In this document: piece by piece, positions 1-12,142 of the stretch
Position numbering within the stretch: the first letter of the stretch is position 1
How the letters are laid out: every line of letters begins with the position of its first letter
Assembly: GCA_030512335.1 (NCBI GenBank)
Contig: JAULSU010000006.1
Coordinates: forward strand, 4,340,001 to 4,404,000
DNA: 64,000 nucleotides
DNA from: Immersiella caudata
Taxonomy: Eukaryota; Ascomycota; Sordariomycetes; Sordariales; Lasiosphaeriaceae
Direction: 5' to 3'
Made by a program: the position numbers and the translations under genes
Notes under the pieces: generated by a model
Seen by the model: only the letters and a program-made list of their open reading frames with translations
Told to the model about the DNA's origin: nothing
Databases searched by the model: none

Positions 1-1502
1 AGCGCCATATCATCCACCACCGTTCCGACGGCCACGGGGCAGCCTTTGTCGTGGGCGGCACCAGCGATCACCGAGTTCAACTTCAGTCGCAACTGCACCG
101 CCGCGGGAATGTGGGCGGCAGCCGAAGAGGTTCAGTTTCTCCCCACGCTCTGGTACATCCGAAACTCGCTCCCCGAGGACCTCATCCCGGTGCCGACAGA
201 CTACCAGATCCTCGAATGGTTCACAAGCGATGTTGTCTACGGCAATGAGACAGTCTACACCATCATGCGAAATAGCGCCGTCGAGAACTGCAGGTACGAA
301 ACTTGCGAAGCGCTGGACTGGGAGGGCATCGCCGACCTGGCTGGCATCGGCATGGTCATCACCTATTTCCTCGAGGCCATCATCACCACCATTCTGTTTG
401 CCCTCATGTCACTCGACCACCACATCACCGGCAAGTCCCACGTCGGCAACTTTATCGTCCGTCTCGGCCTCCCCAAGCTCCACATCCCCTACCGGCTGTC
501 CGCCGCCATGCATGGTAGCCTCGACCAGTTCCTCAACAGCGCCATCGTCTTTGCGCTCTCAATGCTCGCTGCCTCCGCCTTTGAAAACTCGTACAGCAAC
601 TTGACGGGCGGCGAGTACACCACCGTGTACGCCACGCTGCTCTCGGTGCTACTCCCCCTTTTCACCGTCTTCCCCGTCGCCATCCTCCAGGCCGCCTCCC
701 GCGGGACCCTGCGCCGGTCGAACTTGAGAGTGGCCATCTGGCTTCTAATGATCGTCCTCAGTGTCGTGGTGTGCGTCGTCGCCTTCAACGCTTCTCGACT
801 TCTGACCCATACGGAGGGCGGGGGTTTCTACAAGATGCTCTCCCCGCAACAGAACTTTGAGCGGTGGTGTGCGCCATCAGAAAAGGAGTTTTCGGTTCGC
901 CCCGCGCTATATATCGGTGCTGGCACGTTCGCCTTTACCTCTGTCTTTTGGTTCGTCGTGGTCCGGAGTCGCCGTGTCCTGTGGATACCCGCTTTTGGGC
1001 CTCACAGGGGGCTGAACAAGGTCAGAGAAGTTTGGTGGCTGGTCGTCGCTGGGCTAAACTTCATCGGCATGTGGGCGTATCTTGCGCTGTTCACCGAGTA
1101 CCGCCGGCTCATTGTTCAGCGTGCGGGATACTCGCAGCAGGACACGCGTTGGAGCGTCGGGCAGGTGCTGACTCTTTTCACGTGGGCACCCGTTGTGGTG
1201 GACTTTTTATACATCTTGATACGTAAGTTCCTTGTTCCAGCCAACAAGAAACTGAGCTGACAAGCTGTGCAGTTGGACCGAAGGAGGGGCTGGAAGGGCG
1301 TATTTCAAACCAGTGGGACATTGTTCCCAGCGAGAAGAAAGAGTCGGATACAGCGAGCAGCACAAACAAGGGGGGTATGGACAAGGTGCCACTGGTGCAC
1401 GACTTCGACATGTCGTTCCCAAGCCCCGACTTTCGTTACTCGTATCCGTCACCAAAGGAGGACGCCTATCTCATGAATCAGAGGTCCCGGGGGACGTACT
1501 GA
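1..1502 (+). CDS. multi-pass fungal membrane protein, 5' end outside the window
   Basis: The reading frame is open from the first base of the window, so the start codon lies upstream and 483 residues are visible. Two exons are modelled, 1-1222 and 1273-1502, joined across a 50-bp GT-AG intron. Splicing replaces the stop at 1258-1260 with a charged cytoplasmic-type tail ending in Tyr. Several hydrophobic segments are visible: GIGMVITYFLEAIITTILFA, a stretch around 540-590, a long one around 610-690, one around 740-790 and one around 920-970. The N-terminal part has paired Cys and N-glycosylation sites (NFSRNCT, NETVY), which suggests an extracellular head. I recognise the general architecture of fungus-specific membrane proteins but no named family. 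No function is proposed. Confidence 0.75.
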
Positions 1503-1575
1503 GCAAGCCACGCGGTGGTTTCTATTAAGAGTCAGCATGGGGATAGAAGTTTGACGTCAAAGGCGGATTTAATAT

Positions 1576-1596
1576 AGCAGCAGCAGCAGCAGCAGC
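1576..1596. repeat. (AGC)7 microsatellite
   Basis: Seven perfect AGC units in the intergenic region, 74 bp after the stop of the upstream gene. Confidence 0.9.
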
Positions 1597-1629
1597 CGCA
1601 CCAGCTACTTAAAACACCACAGGTCATGG

Positions 1630-1637
1630 TATAAATA
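1630..1637 (+). promoter_or_regulatory. TATA-like element
   Basis: TATAAATA on the plus strand about 620 bp upstream of the regulator ATG. It would imply a long 5' UTR or an unrecognised 5' exon. Sequence match only. Confidence 0.3.
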
Positions 1638-2250
1638 CGGAGAGTTGGACAAATCAACACCTCACCGTTGTCATCAATCGCATTCTGCCTGTCGATCCTC
1701 CTCATTCCGAGCGGGCCCTCTCCTTCCCCCACCTCCACCTTCCGAGGGACTCGGAGCATAGCACTCGAGTCATGTTTCAGAAATCGGTCCCCCATATGCT
1801 GCGCCGACGAATGGAAAGGCATCGTGTCAGTCGGGTGTCATGCAGCTGGGCCTCGCTAAGCTCTATTGTCTACGAAACGCTCAAAATATATTATGCTTAT
1901 TCCAAGCCTGGGCATCCGGAAGTAGTCTCCGACTTTAGCCATGCTAGCGACCCATCAAATCTTTTGACCCAACCAACGGACACGCCAGATCCCGACCAGC
2001 AGTACCGAATGCCTGGAGAGAGCTTTCATTCCACTTGCAAGAGGGCTCGCAAGCCGGCGGTTGTGCCGGAGATGCCCTGGTCCCCAATGCTTTGTCCCTG
2101 CCACGAAACTCTCCGTCTTTCTCTCCTTTGCACACTAGCCCGGCATCTTAGCTTTCTCCGTCGTCGTCCTCAACAACAGGGAACAGGGTTAGGTTGCTGC
2201 TACCTTTGCTCTTCGTCTGTCTTGTGGTTGCTTCACTGGCAAGGACACCC

Positions 2251-5238
2251 ATGAGTTTCGTGGGTAGCACTGCTTCGGAAGCGGGCCGGCACTTGGACAG
2301 CGACGTCCCGAGTGGTGGAGCCGGCCGGTTTGCTTGCCCCTTGTGTGGAGATCGCTTCAGAAGGCTTGAGCACATGTATAGACACAAGGTCGGAAGTCAC
2401 ACCAACAACCGCCCCTTTACCTGCTTATCTTGCGGACGCAAGTTTGCTCGGAGGTCAGCCTACCCCTACATGGCAGCCAAGTTTCAGAAGAAGAAGAAAA
2501 CGACTGACTGAGGAAACAACAGCGACTCACTGGCCCGCCACAACGCCATCCACCAGACGTCGACCTCGCCCCAAAAGGTCACCCCTTCGCCCAGGGTGGC
2601 AAAGGCCTGCTCTTTCTGTGCCAAGCAGAGGCTACGATGTGACGGCAAGGAACCCTGCGGACGCTGCAACGCTCGCGGCCTGCAATGCGTCTACCTCCCG
2701 CGGGCCAAGCGCCGAACCCCTTCCCTCAAATGGCCCGCCGGCGGGGAACAGGAACCCTCACCCACCGCCATCGACACTCCGGGCCTCTTCGGCTCCGTAG
2801 GGGGCACCATGGACGGTAGTGACAGCTCTCCCACCGGCCCGGACCCTTGGCATGCAGCCAAGGATACCTTGTTTGACTACCGCACACAGCTGAGACCCCA
2901 TCCGGGGAACGATGGCGTCGGTCAAGGCCACCTCCTGACCGAAGCGGAAGGAGCCCGATACGGCGGCATCTTGCAAATGTCGCCCGAGTATGCCCCCTTG
3001 CAGCGGTATGGCATGGTGTCGAACCCCATACCGGGCCTACAGCCAACTCGAAATGGGGTCCACGAAGATGCGGCCAGGGCCATGGTGCTCGACGACACAG
3101 CCCCCTTCTTTGCCGACTTCGAGCCCCAGTTCAGCATCTGGGACTGGATGGCCGCCGATTTCTTCTCTCTGGATCAAAGCATGCTACAGACAGCAGTCGA
3201 CCCAACCCTCCCACTGTCCAACCTCACTTCAAATGTCATCGACGGTCTCGATCAAGCCCACTCTACCCTCCCTTCCTTCCACGACGAAGATCCAGGCCCC
3301 GCCCGAGCACCACCAACCCACAACATCCACCAATGGCCAACCGAATGGAACCCAACAAAACAAGACAACCTCATTCGCTTCCCCGACATGACCGACATCC
3401 CCATTGAACTCCTAGACGCTGAGGACTTCGCGCACGTCGAGCCCATGACGCCAGCCTGCTATGACAAGATCGCAACAGCCATGAAGAAGTTCGCCGACGG
3501 CCACGGGCCCTTCCGTTCCTTCAGCAATGCCAACATGGCCTCGATCGACGTTTTCAGCGTTTTTGTCCAGCTGTATTGGGAGTACTTCGCCCCGAACTTC
3601 CCGATTATTCACCATGGGACATTTGACACGGGGGAAACGGGGTGGCAGTTGGTGTTGGCCACTGCTACGGTGGGATGCCGGTATTCGAAGTTGCCGGGGG
3701 CGGCGCAGTATGCGGTTTGTCTGCAGGAGCTGTTGAGGAGGGTTGTTGCTAGTAGTGTAAGTCCAGTCCTTTCCGTCCCGAGTCCCGTTAGAGACAACAC
3801 TGACGTCCAACTAGGTGGAAGGAGACAACAGTCAAGCCAGAGAAATGTGGTTTTCCCAGTGCGTAGTGCTGGGCAACGTGGGCATGATTTACGGCGGAAC
3901 TAGACGCTCGTTTGAGATTGGGGAGGTCACCCGGAATACGATGATCACCCTCGCTCGACGCAACGGGTCGCTCACGAGCATGATGGGGCTGGAGAGGATC
4001 CGTAGAGATCATCCAGAGGCTAGTCACGATCAACTTTGGAGGATATGGGCCAAGGAGGAGATGAAGAGGCGGTTTGGGTTTGCGACCTTTGTGAGTCCCC
4101 TTTCCCCCTTTCCACCCTCTCCATGAGACGCCTCTAACAATATATCTCTCCGCGCAGATTCTGGACTCCTGCATGTCCCTTTACTTTGGCTTGAACCCCT
4201 GCATGGCCGTGCAAGAGATCAAGCAACTGCTGCCGGCACGGGAACAAATCTGGAATGCATCCACGGCATCCGAATGGATCGCCCAGTATCAGTGTGAGTC
4301 TTTGGCATGTGCCCGTAGACGCTGTGTTGCGGTGCTAACGAAGTCCAGATGGCGACGAAACCGCAACCGTCCATCCCACCATCAAACTCACCCAGCGCGG
4401 TCCCCTACCCCAAAGCATCGGCTACTTTAGCCACCACATTCTCGTTCTCGCAACCTACCGCCACGCCATTCACATCCGCGACATGGCCCTCCAAAACCCC
4501 CTCTTCAACACCGGCCCCGAAGCCGAAACCAACCACGCCATGACCTCCGAGCTCTCCCGCGGCGCCGTCTCCGTCCTCGAAAGCCTCCAAGTCCATCCTC
4601 TGAACCGCCAAGCTGAGAGCGAACCCGCTTCGGCCTTTACATGCCAGCGCCTACTCGTGCTGATGCTTCTTCACGTCCCACAAACCGACCTCGTTCGCTT
4701 CGCGGCAACCTTTGATGTCTGGGATTGGCAGGCTAAAGACCACTGTCGGCTCATGTTATGGATGCGCGAGGACGAAGGGCGGACGGCACGCACGGCGGTG
4801 GCGTATGCGGGAGGCTTGTTGGCGCGCATTCGACAAAAGGCGAATTATAGCACTTTTGATGATCCGCCTGCGGCGCTAACGGCTACGTTGGTGCTGTGGA
4901 CGTACAATAAGCTGCTGCAGATTCAGAACCCGGATGATGCACAGAGCGATGGGGCTTCGTCGGCGACGGTACGGGCTGCGGTGGTGAGATTGGATGCCAT
5001 GGGGCATTGGGGCACGGGTTTGACGGCGGAGGCGAGGGCGTGGAGGGATGGTCAGGGGGGGACGAGGCCGTGTTTGCAGGGTGTGGGGGATATCTCGAGG
5101 TATGGGGCGGCAGTAAGACTGTTGGACTATGGTATTGAGATTCTTCTTGGGCTTGGCGATCGGTGGACGTTGAGTCAAGGGTTGGTGACGTGGCTTACGA
5201 GTTTAAGGGCGAAGTGCAATACCAGCCCGAGGAGATGA
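2251..5238 (+). CDS. C2H2 + Zn2Cys6 dual zinc-finger transcription factor
   Basis: Nuclear DNA-binding regulator, 912 aa from five exons: 2251-2453, 2523-3756, 3815-4090, 4158-4293 and 4349-5238. The N-terminus carries two C2H2 fingers (C29/C32/H45/H50 and C58/C61/H74/H78). A fungal binuclear cluster follows at C97-x2-C100-x6-C107-x5-C113-x2-C116-x6-C123. The first intron falls inside the second C2H2 finger and its removal restores the RSDSLARH helix, which strongly supports the model. The remaining 700 residues are alpha-helical and resemble the fungal-specific transcription factor middle homology region, with YWEYFAPNFPIIHHGTFD near its start. The ATG at 2251 follows an upstream Leu-rich frame that has no ATG. 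Targets are unknown; the flanking membrane protein, 7-TM protein and P450 on the same strand are candidates. Confidence 0.88.
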
Positions 5239-6029
5239 TGGACCCCAGATGACGGGAATCAAAGATGTTGGTATTTCACAGCTCCTGCCCCAATAATGGT
5301 ATACTGAGCTCGTCAAAGTCTGCCTAATGCTGACTTGAACTGAACTACAGGCAGCGCAATTTTAGTGTCCTGCACTCCTGGCAGAGATGCGAACCCGCTC
5401 CCGAATTCCTGGCGCAGATTGCGCATAATTGATTCTCAAGGGTAGTCTTTCTCATTTCTCGGGTATCTGAGCAGTCCTTTGTTTTATTGTCGGGGGCAGA
5501 TACCAGACGACCGGGAAACAGGGTGTTACCAGGCGGCGAGAGAAAGGGGTCAGAGCACAAAGATGCGGTTTTGTCCGAGCATGGACCCATTTAGCCAATA
5601 TCTCCCAACAGCGTTGCATTTTCAGCAGTTTCCCATGCAACAGAGACGGTAGGTTTGATCGACAGGGTCATCTGAACCCCGACGGCGATTTCACAGCGCT
5701 CTGGGTTCTTATCGTCCCAACGCATCCGACTACGGGTTTCGGTGGGGCGATCATCGCAGCACATCTACACCCTCTTGGACTTTTATCAGAAATTTGGGGC
5801 AAGCCTGGATATGCTGATGCGGAGGTTTTTTTCGGGTCGGGATGTGAACCTCAAAAGACCAGGTCGCCCTCCCTTTGTGACATAGCTGGTCCCACCGTCT
5901 TCTGCATCCCGCGGGATGGCATGGTGACTTAACATCTCGCGGCCTCGACGACGATTCCTCGACCGAGTATATCCCAACTGCCGACATTCGCCGACCCACA
6001 AGCCCCTGATACGCACCAGCAACATCAAG
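5239..6029. other. intergenic region between regulator and 7-TM gene
   Basis: I see no gene here. Short minus-strand frames lack start context, splice signals or recognisable motifs. It contains the terminator of the regulator and the promoter of the downstream 7-TM gene. Confidence 0.5.
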
Positions 6030-7237
6030 ATGGAGGCCGAGGAGACAAACGGCCCTCGAATCGTCATTTCCCTCTCCGTCTTGACGGGCATTTCGTTCCT
6101 CACATTGATCACCCGGGTTTTCTGCAAGGCCCGCTGTGGTAAACCCCTTGGATGGGATGACCACCTCCTCTCCGCGTCATGGGTACGACTTCCTCCCCCT
6201 CTGGTGCTGTGGCTGGCAGACACATGAAGCTTCGTGTAGCGGCGTTTGCTTACTTCATCCTAGGCATGCATCGTCATCTACTCCGGACTAACATCCGCAG
6301 CCGTCACCCACGGAATCGGCCACCACCGAGCCTTCATTGCTCCTGGAAGCTTACCCGTCGCATTACGGCATCTGTACGCTGCGAGATTCTTTAGCATGAT
6401 CGCATTGGCCGTCAGCAAATCCTCGTTCGCTCTCACGCTGCTGTCCATGACACGAAAGCCCTGGCAACGAAACAGTCTTTGGTTCATCATCATCAGCTTG
6501 AACCTTGTCGTGTGGATTTGCGGTTTCTCTCTCTTCTTCCAATGCTCACCTGTTCGGAAAGCTTGGGATTTCACCACTTCGGGAACGTGTTGGAGCGTTG
6601 CTTCGCAGGCTAATGTTGGGGTTGCGGCTGGAGGTGAGTAGTGTCGATCAACACCAGAGTTGAGTGGGGCTGCTAACAGAGGGAACTCACGTAGCGTATT
6701 CTGCGATTATGGATTTCGCACTCACAGTCTTCCCCGTCGTCTTAATCAGGGACATGCCAATGGGAATATGGGAGAAGATTGGAGTCCTCATCACGATGAG
6801 TCTTGGAATCTTGTAAGTTAACCCCCCAAACACACCACCATCACCATCGCCCCTGAGAATCCAAACTCACACCACCACCCAGCGCCGGCATCGCAGGCAT
6901 CGTCAAATCCCGCCTCCTCCCAACAACAACCCGCTCAACCGACTTCACCTTCTCATCCGCCGACCTCCTCATCTGGTCCGCCACCGAAACCGCCGTCACC
7001 ATCATGGCGGTATCCCTCCCGTACCTCGGACTTGTCATAAAAGAGCTGTTCCCGGCATCTCAGACCCCAAGTGAGCCAAGGAACGAGCAGAAGGGATGGA
7101 GATTTCGCATCACGGGGAAGAAGTACGAGACGCTGAATGACGATTGGATAAACGGGGTGGGCAGCAGCGAGGATGGGGGCCCGAGGAGGGGGAGGCTTGT
7201 TATGCAGGATGGGAAAGCTACCGTTTCTTATCAATAG
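6030..7237 (+). CDS. rhodopsin-fold 7-TM membrane protein (fungal PTH11-like family)
   Basis: Predicted integral plasma-membrane protein of 331 aa with four exons: 6030-6182, 6264-6633, 6695-6812 and 6883-7237. Hydrophobic segments run from VISLSVLTGISFLTLITRVF near the N-terminus to the segment before LVIKELFP. The exon-2 signature is typical of the fungal Rhodopsin domain family: SGLTSAAVTHGIGHH, later LYAARFFSMIALAVSKSSFA, then FFQCSPVRKAWD and CWS. The tail after the last TM is short and hydrophilic, with no CFEM domain, so it is the CFEM-less class. Members are proposed G-protein-coupled or sensory receptors, but most are uncharacterised. A second member of the same fold lies at 35.4 kb. 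Confidence 0.88.
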
Positions 7238-7636
7238 GTAGGGAGGGTGAGTCGGCGGGCGGCGCTGAGAGGCGAACATGCATTTTTGAGGCGAAAGGGG
7301 TGGGAATGTGAGGAAGGGGTAATTGTGGGTTTGTTTACCATTTCGAATCGTGTCTTATCTATATTTCTTTGTGGAGATTTTCCTCACGGCCAACTGAGCA
7401 TGCGACCACGACCAATGGAGGAAATACTTCAGCCACACCCTGAGAGTGAGAGGTTACTCCGCATTCGCCTGGTTGATTCCAAATGCCTTGACCACGGGCA
7501 CTTGGGCATCCGGACGCTAAATAGCATGCCTCAGAACAACATCACGATGCGTGCAGTCGATGCCAACTCGAACTACGATGCTGGGAGAGTGTTTGTCGAT
7601 GCGGCGATGCAGCTGATTCGATCGATGCGAATTCGC

Positions 7637-7660
7637 CCCCGATCGATCTTGAGATCGGGG
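7637..7660. repeat. perfect 8-bp inverted repeat in a GATC-rich segment
   Basis: CCCCGATC and GATCGGGG flank an 8-nt loop. The surrounding 7600-7690 segment is unusually rich in GATC/CGAT words. Seen directly; function unknown. Confidence 0.6.
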
Positions 7661-10204
7661 TGTGATCAAAATCAACTCGATCCCGCCCTACCTGTCGATC
7701 ATAATCAGATCAAGCCGTTGGACTTGCTTGTGGAGCCGTGCCAAAAATTGTTAAATTCGGGCTCCGCAACACAAGTTGGGAAGGTGTGGCGCGCCTTGGT
7801 GGTATCCAAGGTTTCGGCGTTGTCTGCTCCCTGGTAGGTGGAGAGTGGGCCCGTGGTCAAGGACACCAGGACAGAGAGCGCATGGAGACAGTGTTCGAAT
7901 TTCGACTGACCGTGGGAAAGGGGAAGCTGCTCCCGGTGGGTCCTTCCGCGGCCGTCATACCCTTTATTAGCTCACGCCGTGGCGGGACGGTCCCGTCGGC
8001 TGCACGATGTCGATAGTTTGATGCGCTTCACCGCGGCCATGTACCAGAAGTGTTCACAGTTAGCTGCTGGTCTGGACTTTGAGCAAAGCGGGCCTATTAC
8101 AAGTCCCGCTGCATACGCGGGCCTCAAAGTAGCACGCGGTCCACGTTGTTGGGCCCCGTCTTGCGGCTGCGTAACCCCCTCTTCACCTTTGGCTCTTCGG
8201 CATCCCAATTGGACAGAGGTCGCCGAAAGTTGACCAACAACACCGCATCGCAGCATGCCATGCACTGGACCAGGCAAGCTGGAGGGTCTGATGTGTTCGG
8301 TGCCAAGCCTCTTTGGGACGGGCGGTAAACAGACCGATTGGTTGACTTTCCATGCCCGCTGCACGCGCTCCTCCATGGCTTGCATGTCGATGCTTTGGGA
8401 TGTAGCAGAGTCTCATTTTGGACTTGGAGTCCGAGTCGAGCAGTTCACTACTACCCTGGGTACTTACTGTACCTTATAGGCAAGTGTCAGCTGCGGAGTC
8501 TCCCAGGCGCGTGGCAAGCCGTTCGTGCACAGTATCATTGCACTGTCCAGAACGTCCCAGCGGGACGGGGATGGCTCCCGGGTTGATGCAATGTACAGTG
8601 TGCTTTCGCGCAAAGGGACATTCTTGTAGCCAGTCTCGTAACGTCTTCCCAACTGGGCCGCGTACCAGCGCACCGGTTAGGGCCCGCCCTCTCCGCGGCG
8701 ACGTTCGAAAAATTGCTCAAAGCTCGGCGCCACGTACCCTAACGCGTAGAAGGTTGAGACAGATGGCTTCTACCCATTCCTATCTCCCTGCCCTCGAGAG
8801 CGTATTCCAAAGGCAGGGTTACACCGAGCTGTTGGAGCGATCCTGCGAGGCAACGGAGGAATTGCTACGTCTCTGAGACTGTTGGCACGGGTAGTTGGTA
8901 GTCGGTGTATGTGCGTCACTTGAAATGCGAGCTTGGTGGGTGCCGCGAGAGACATGTAGACGGTTCTAGACTCGGAATCGAGGTAGCTCTTCGGTGGGAG
9001 GGAAGACTCGCGCTTCGTCGCACTTCACCGAGGAAAACTCACCACAGCCAACCAAGCGAGAGTCTAGAACAGCGTTCCTGCTATCTCTTCAAATAATATC
9101 AGATCATACCAGTTACCTACCGCACGGCGGGGGAGGGCAGGAAATGGTTCAAGGCGTGCGCATGCGATGCATGTCTCTCTGTCGTCCCATTGCCAGGCCA
9201 TTTCGGGACATTGATGCTGCGAGCTTGCCTCTGAGCTTGATTCATGTTCAGCTTGAGGCTGCCTAGGAGGAAAGAGCAAAGCATGGGACCCACCTTCCCG
9301 CATCGAAGTCCCCCAAAGTGCCAATGGATTTACGGTTTCGGCTGCGAAGCGTGCCGCTCTCGCTCCACCGGCTTCGAGGGCTTCAAGGGCGGGGCGCCCA
9401 AAAGTGACGACAGCGGCGGGTCTTTCCTGTTCCAAGCCTCTGGAACCTTCGGAACCGGACACGATTGGGTGACGGCCACTTCCCTCGCCTCGTCAGGCGG
9501 TCCCTTTGCCGGACCTTACTTCACTCGGCGCGAGTCGAGTCTTCCCTCGGACGGCGGGATGCAGCAAAAAACTGACGCAGAGGTCATCTGCACGGAATGC
9601 AGCCGACGCGTCCGTGGGAACCGGCCACGGGTGCCATGATAGGATACCGGCGAACCGCGAACCGCCCGGCCCAAACAGCCAATTGCCCGGGAAGCACGCT
9701 CATGCGAACCTGGGCCGAGAGGCGTCGGGGCAACTGGCACTAGCGCTCACCAAGCTCCTTTGGAGCACGCTCACCCGTCGGGTGCCTTATCTGCCATGGC
9801 TCCAGTCCTCCCGCCCCATCGGCGTTCGTCCCCCGCACACGGGCGAGCAGGTGAAGACACCCAACCACAACACCACACTCCCCTCCCCCCCGGCACGGCA
9901 TAAGAATGCAGGGACATCCTGCCTTCATCCCATCTTTGCTTAGATATATCTGTTAACGCGCTTTCATCCCAACTCGGTCCCGCTCTCCTGGAGCTCCACC
10001 GGCCCCGATCTCATCCCCCTGGATCCACTCCCCCGCCACAGGGCCAGCCCCCACCGTGACCAAGTCTGTTGATTCCATCCCAACTTGATATTTGGCACCT
10101 GCCATCTCGCCAACACGAGAGGACAACAGCAGAGCTTTCACCGAGGTGTGGAGAGTCTCAAAGAAGCAGGGAACTCCGGCGAGCAGGATAAAACTCTTTG
10201 CCAT

Positions 10205-10231
10205 TCCTCCTCCTCCTCCTCCTCCTCCTCC
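10205..10231. repeat. (TCC)9 microsatellite
   Basis: Nine perfect TCC units about 100 bp before the P450 start, within a pyrimidine-rich leader. Confidence 0.9.
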
Positions 10232-10331
10232 TCTTCTTTTCACCACCTTTCATCACTTCACTTTCGTCGATTCACCAATTCACGTTGCAATTCAACCTCA
10301 AAAGCAACACCACCACCTCTCTCTGCTCAAG

Positions 10332-12142
10332 ATGGAGCATCTCATTATGCTAAACTACTGGGTGGCTGCTGGCTTGCTCTTCGCTTTGTTCATCGCTTTG
10401 AAGACGACGTACCGACTGCTGTTGAGCCCATTGTCTGGCTTCCCCGGCCCCAAGATTGCCGCGAGCACGAAGCTGTACGAGGCCTACCACATGATCATCA
10501 GAGATGACTGGCTGGCAACGCTCGAGAGGCTTCACCGCCAGTATGGTAGGTTCTTCACTAAAGTTCTTCACTGATCAGACAGACTGGACCCATTACCACC
10601 ACATTATGAGGCCTCATCTAACATGCGACCAATGTAGGACCTGTCGTGCGGATTGGGCCCAATGAGCTGCACTTCAACGACCACGACTTCTGCGTCACTC
10701 ACCACAAGAGAAGCGACCTCAGCAAGTGCACAAACTACTACGGCCTGCTCTCAACGCTCTTGGGCGGCATCTCCAGCCCCCATGGCCACGCCCAGCGCAA
10801 GTCCATCATCCAGCCCCTCTTCAGCGGCAAGGCGCTGGCCGAATTCTCCAAGACCACCATGGATCGCCACATCGACTCTCTCCACGACCGCCTCCTCGCG
10901 CACCAGCCCAATACCCCGGTCAACGGCACCCACTATCTCTGGGCCTATACTAACGACGTTGTCGTGTCCTACCTTGTCGACAAGGACATGGGCTACCTTT
11001 GGGAGAAGGACTTGACCAAGGTGCACGATGACCTCCGCGCTTTCAGCTCCATTGAGTTTGCCACGGTCCTGCGCGCCATGCCCCCGATCAAGAAGCTGTT
11101 TGACATCTTTCCTTCCCTTCGCAAGATTTCGCCTCTCAATTGGCTGGATGATGTGAGCACCCCCCCTCATGAGTGTGACGAGATCTCAGCTGACTTGAGG
11201 CACAGCTTGTTTCCTCTCACCTCCAAGATATTGTCGACGACGACCTGGAGAACCGCCACGGCAAGGACCACAGTAGTGTTTTGGCCCGCCTGTGGAGGGA
11301 ACTCGGCGATAAGCAAATCGTCGGCCAGGAGGCAGCACAAGCCATGTTCATCGGCAACGAGTCGCTGCTCAGCAACTTGACTTGCCTGCTCCATTACATG
11401 ATCTACAACCCACAATGCGTTGCTCAACTTCGGGAAGAGCTCGACACGCTCGACGTGGGCACCTACGGCCATCGGGTATGGCGGGACCCTAAGGTCTTGC
11501 AGCTGCCCTACTTGGTATGATTCCCTTCACCCGCTATAGTAAGGACTCACTTGCTAACTTGGCCATCCAGGATTCGATCTGTCGCGAATCTACCCGTCTG
11601 AGCTCCCCATCTTGGCATCGACAGCCAAGAATGGCAGCCGAGCCCGTTGCATATCGCGGCACCGTCATCCCAGCCAATGTGAGTTGCTTCTGAGAAAAAA
11701 ACTCACAAGACATACATGTGCTAACAACAGCCCAGACCAGCATGAGCTTCACGCTCAGACTCCTCGAGCGGGATCCCCAAATGTACCCAGAACCAGAGTC
11801 CTTCAGCCCTGAACGATGGCTAGGCCAGGGCCCAGAAGCCCAGAAGAACAAGAGCCGCTCCGTTACATTCGGAACTGGTTCCCGCACCTGTCTGGGACAA
11901 TTGTAAGTTCACCATCTCGCAATACATCTCAATAGGTCTGAAAGACTAACGCCCTCAACAGCATCGCACGACACGTCCTACGCAAGACCCTGGCGGCTCT
12001 CGTGTACAACTTTGACATCTCGCTTTGGGACGAGAAGAAGGACGTCGCAGAGGGCTTCCGCTACCTCAACACATACCCCCGGAAGGGCGCCGAGGGCTTC
12101 CTCAACCTGCGTCTCACTCCAAGATTTGAGACAAAGGCGTAG
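10332..12142 (+). CDS. cytochrome P450 monooxygenase
   Basis: ER-anchored haem-thiolate monooxygenase, 497 aa, six exons: 10332-10545, 10638-11152, 11206-11514, 11571-11678, 11736-11902 and 11962-12142. An N-terminal membrane anchor is followed by the Pro-rich hinge FPGPK. The body matches the fungal group that includes trichodiene-oxygenase-like P450s (YGPVVRIGPNELHFND). The K-helix ExxR is E352-S-T-R355, the PERW motif is FSPERW, and the haem loop FGTGSRTCLG places the ligand at Cys434. The I-helix reads IGNES around 292-296 in place of the usual AGxDT. For intron 4 the acceptor at 11734-11735, not the AG five bases earlier, keeps frame and gives IPANTSMSF. Substrate is unknown; no biosynthetic core enzyme is adjacent. 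Confidence 0.92.

Larger units (their letters stand above)
1503..2250. other. intergenic region, 3' flank of the membrane protein and promoter/5' UTR side of the regulator
   Basis: No convincing coding exon. It holds an AGC trinucleotide tract and a TATA-like motif described separately. Short open frames here lack homology or splice support. A long 5' leader of the downstream regulator is possible because the only good TATA-like site is about 620 bp before its ATG. Confidence 0.5.
7238..10331. other. 3.1-kb stretch without a supportable gene
   Basis: Many overlapping frames of 60-200 codons occur on both strands, but none begins at a convincing ATG, shows splice-consistent extension or carries a recognisable motif. 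The 3' half (9.9-10.33 kb) is CT-rich and is probably the 5' UTR and promoter of the P450. A GATC-rich inverted repeat at 7637-7660 and a TCC tract at 10205-10231 are listed separately. Confidence 0.5.

Noticed and set aside
7247..7837. 196-codon plus-strand frame
   Set aside because: No ATG at its start, crosses the GATC-rich repeat patch, no family features.
2251..12142. secondary-metabolite gene cluster around the regulator and P450
   Set aside because: No synthase or other core enzyme in or next to the interval, and a 3.1-kb empty stretch separates the P450 from the others.
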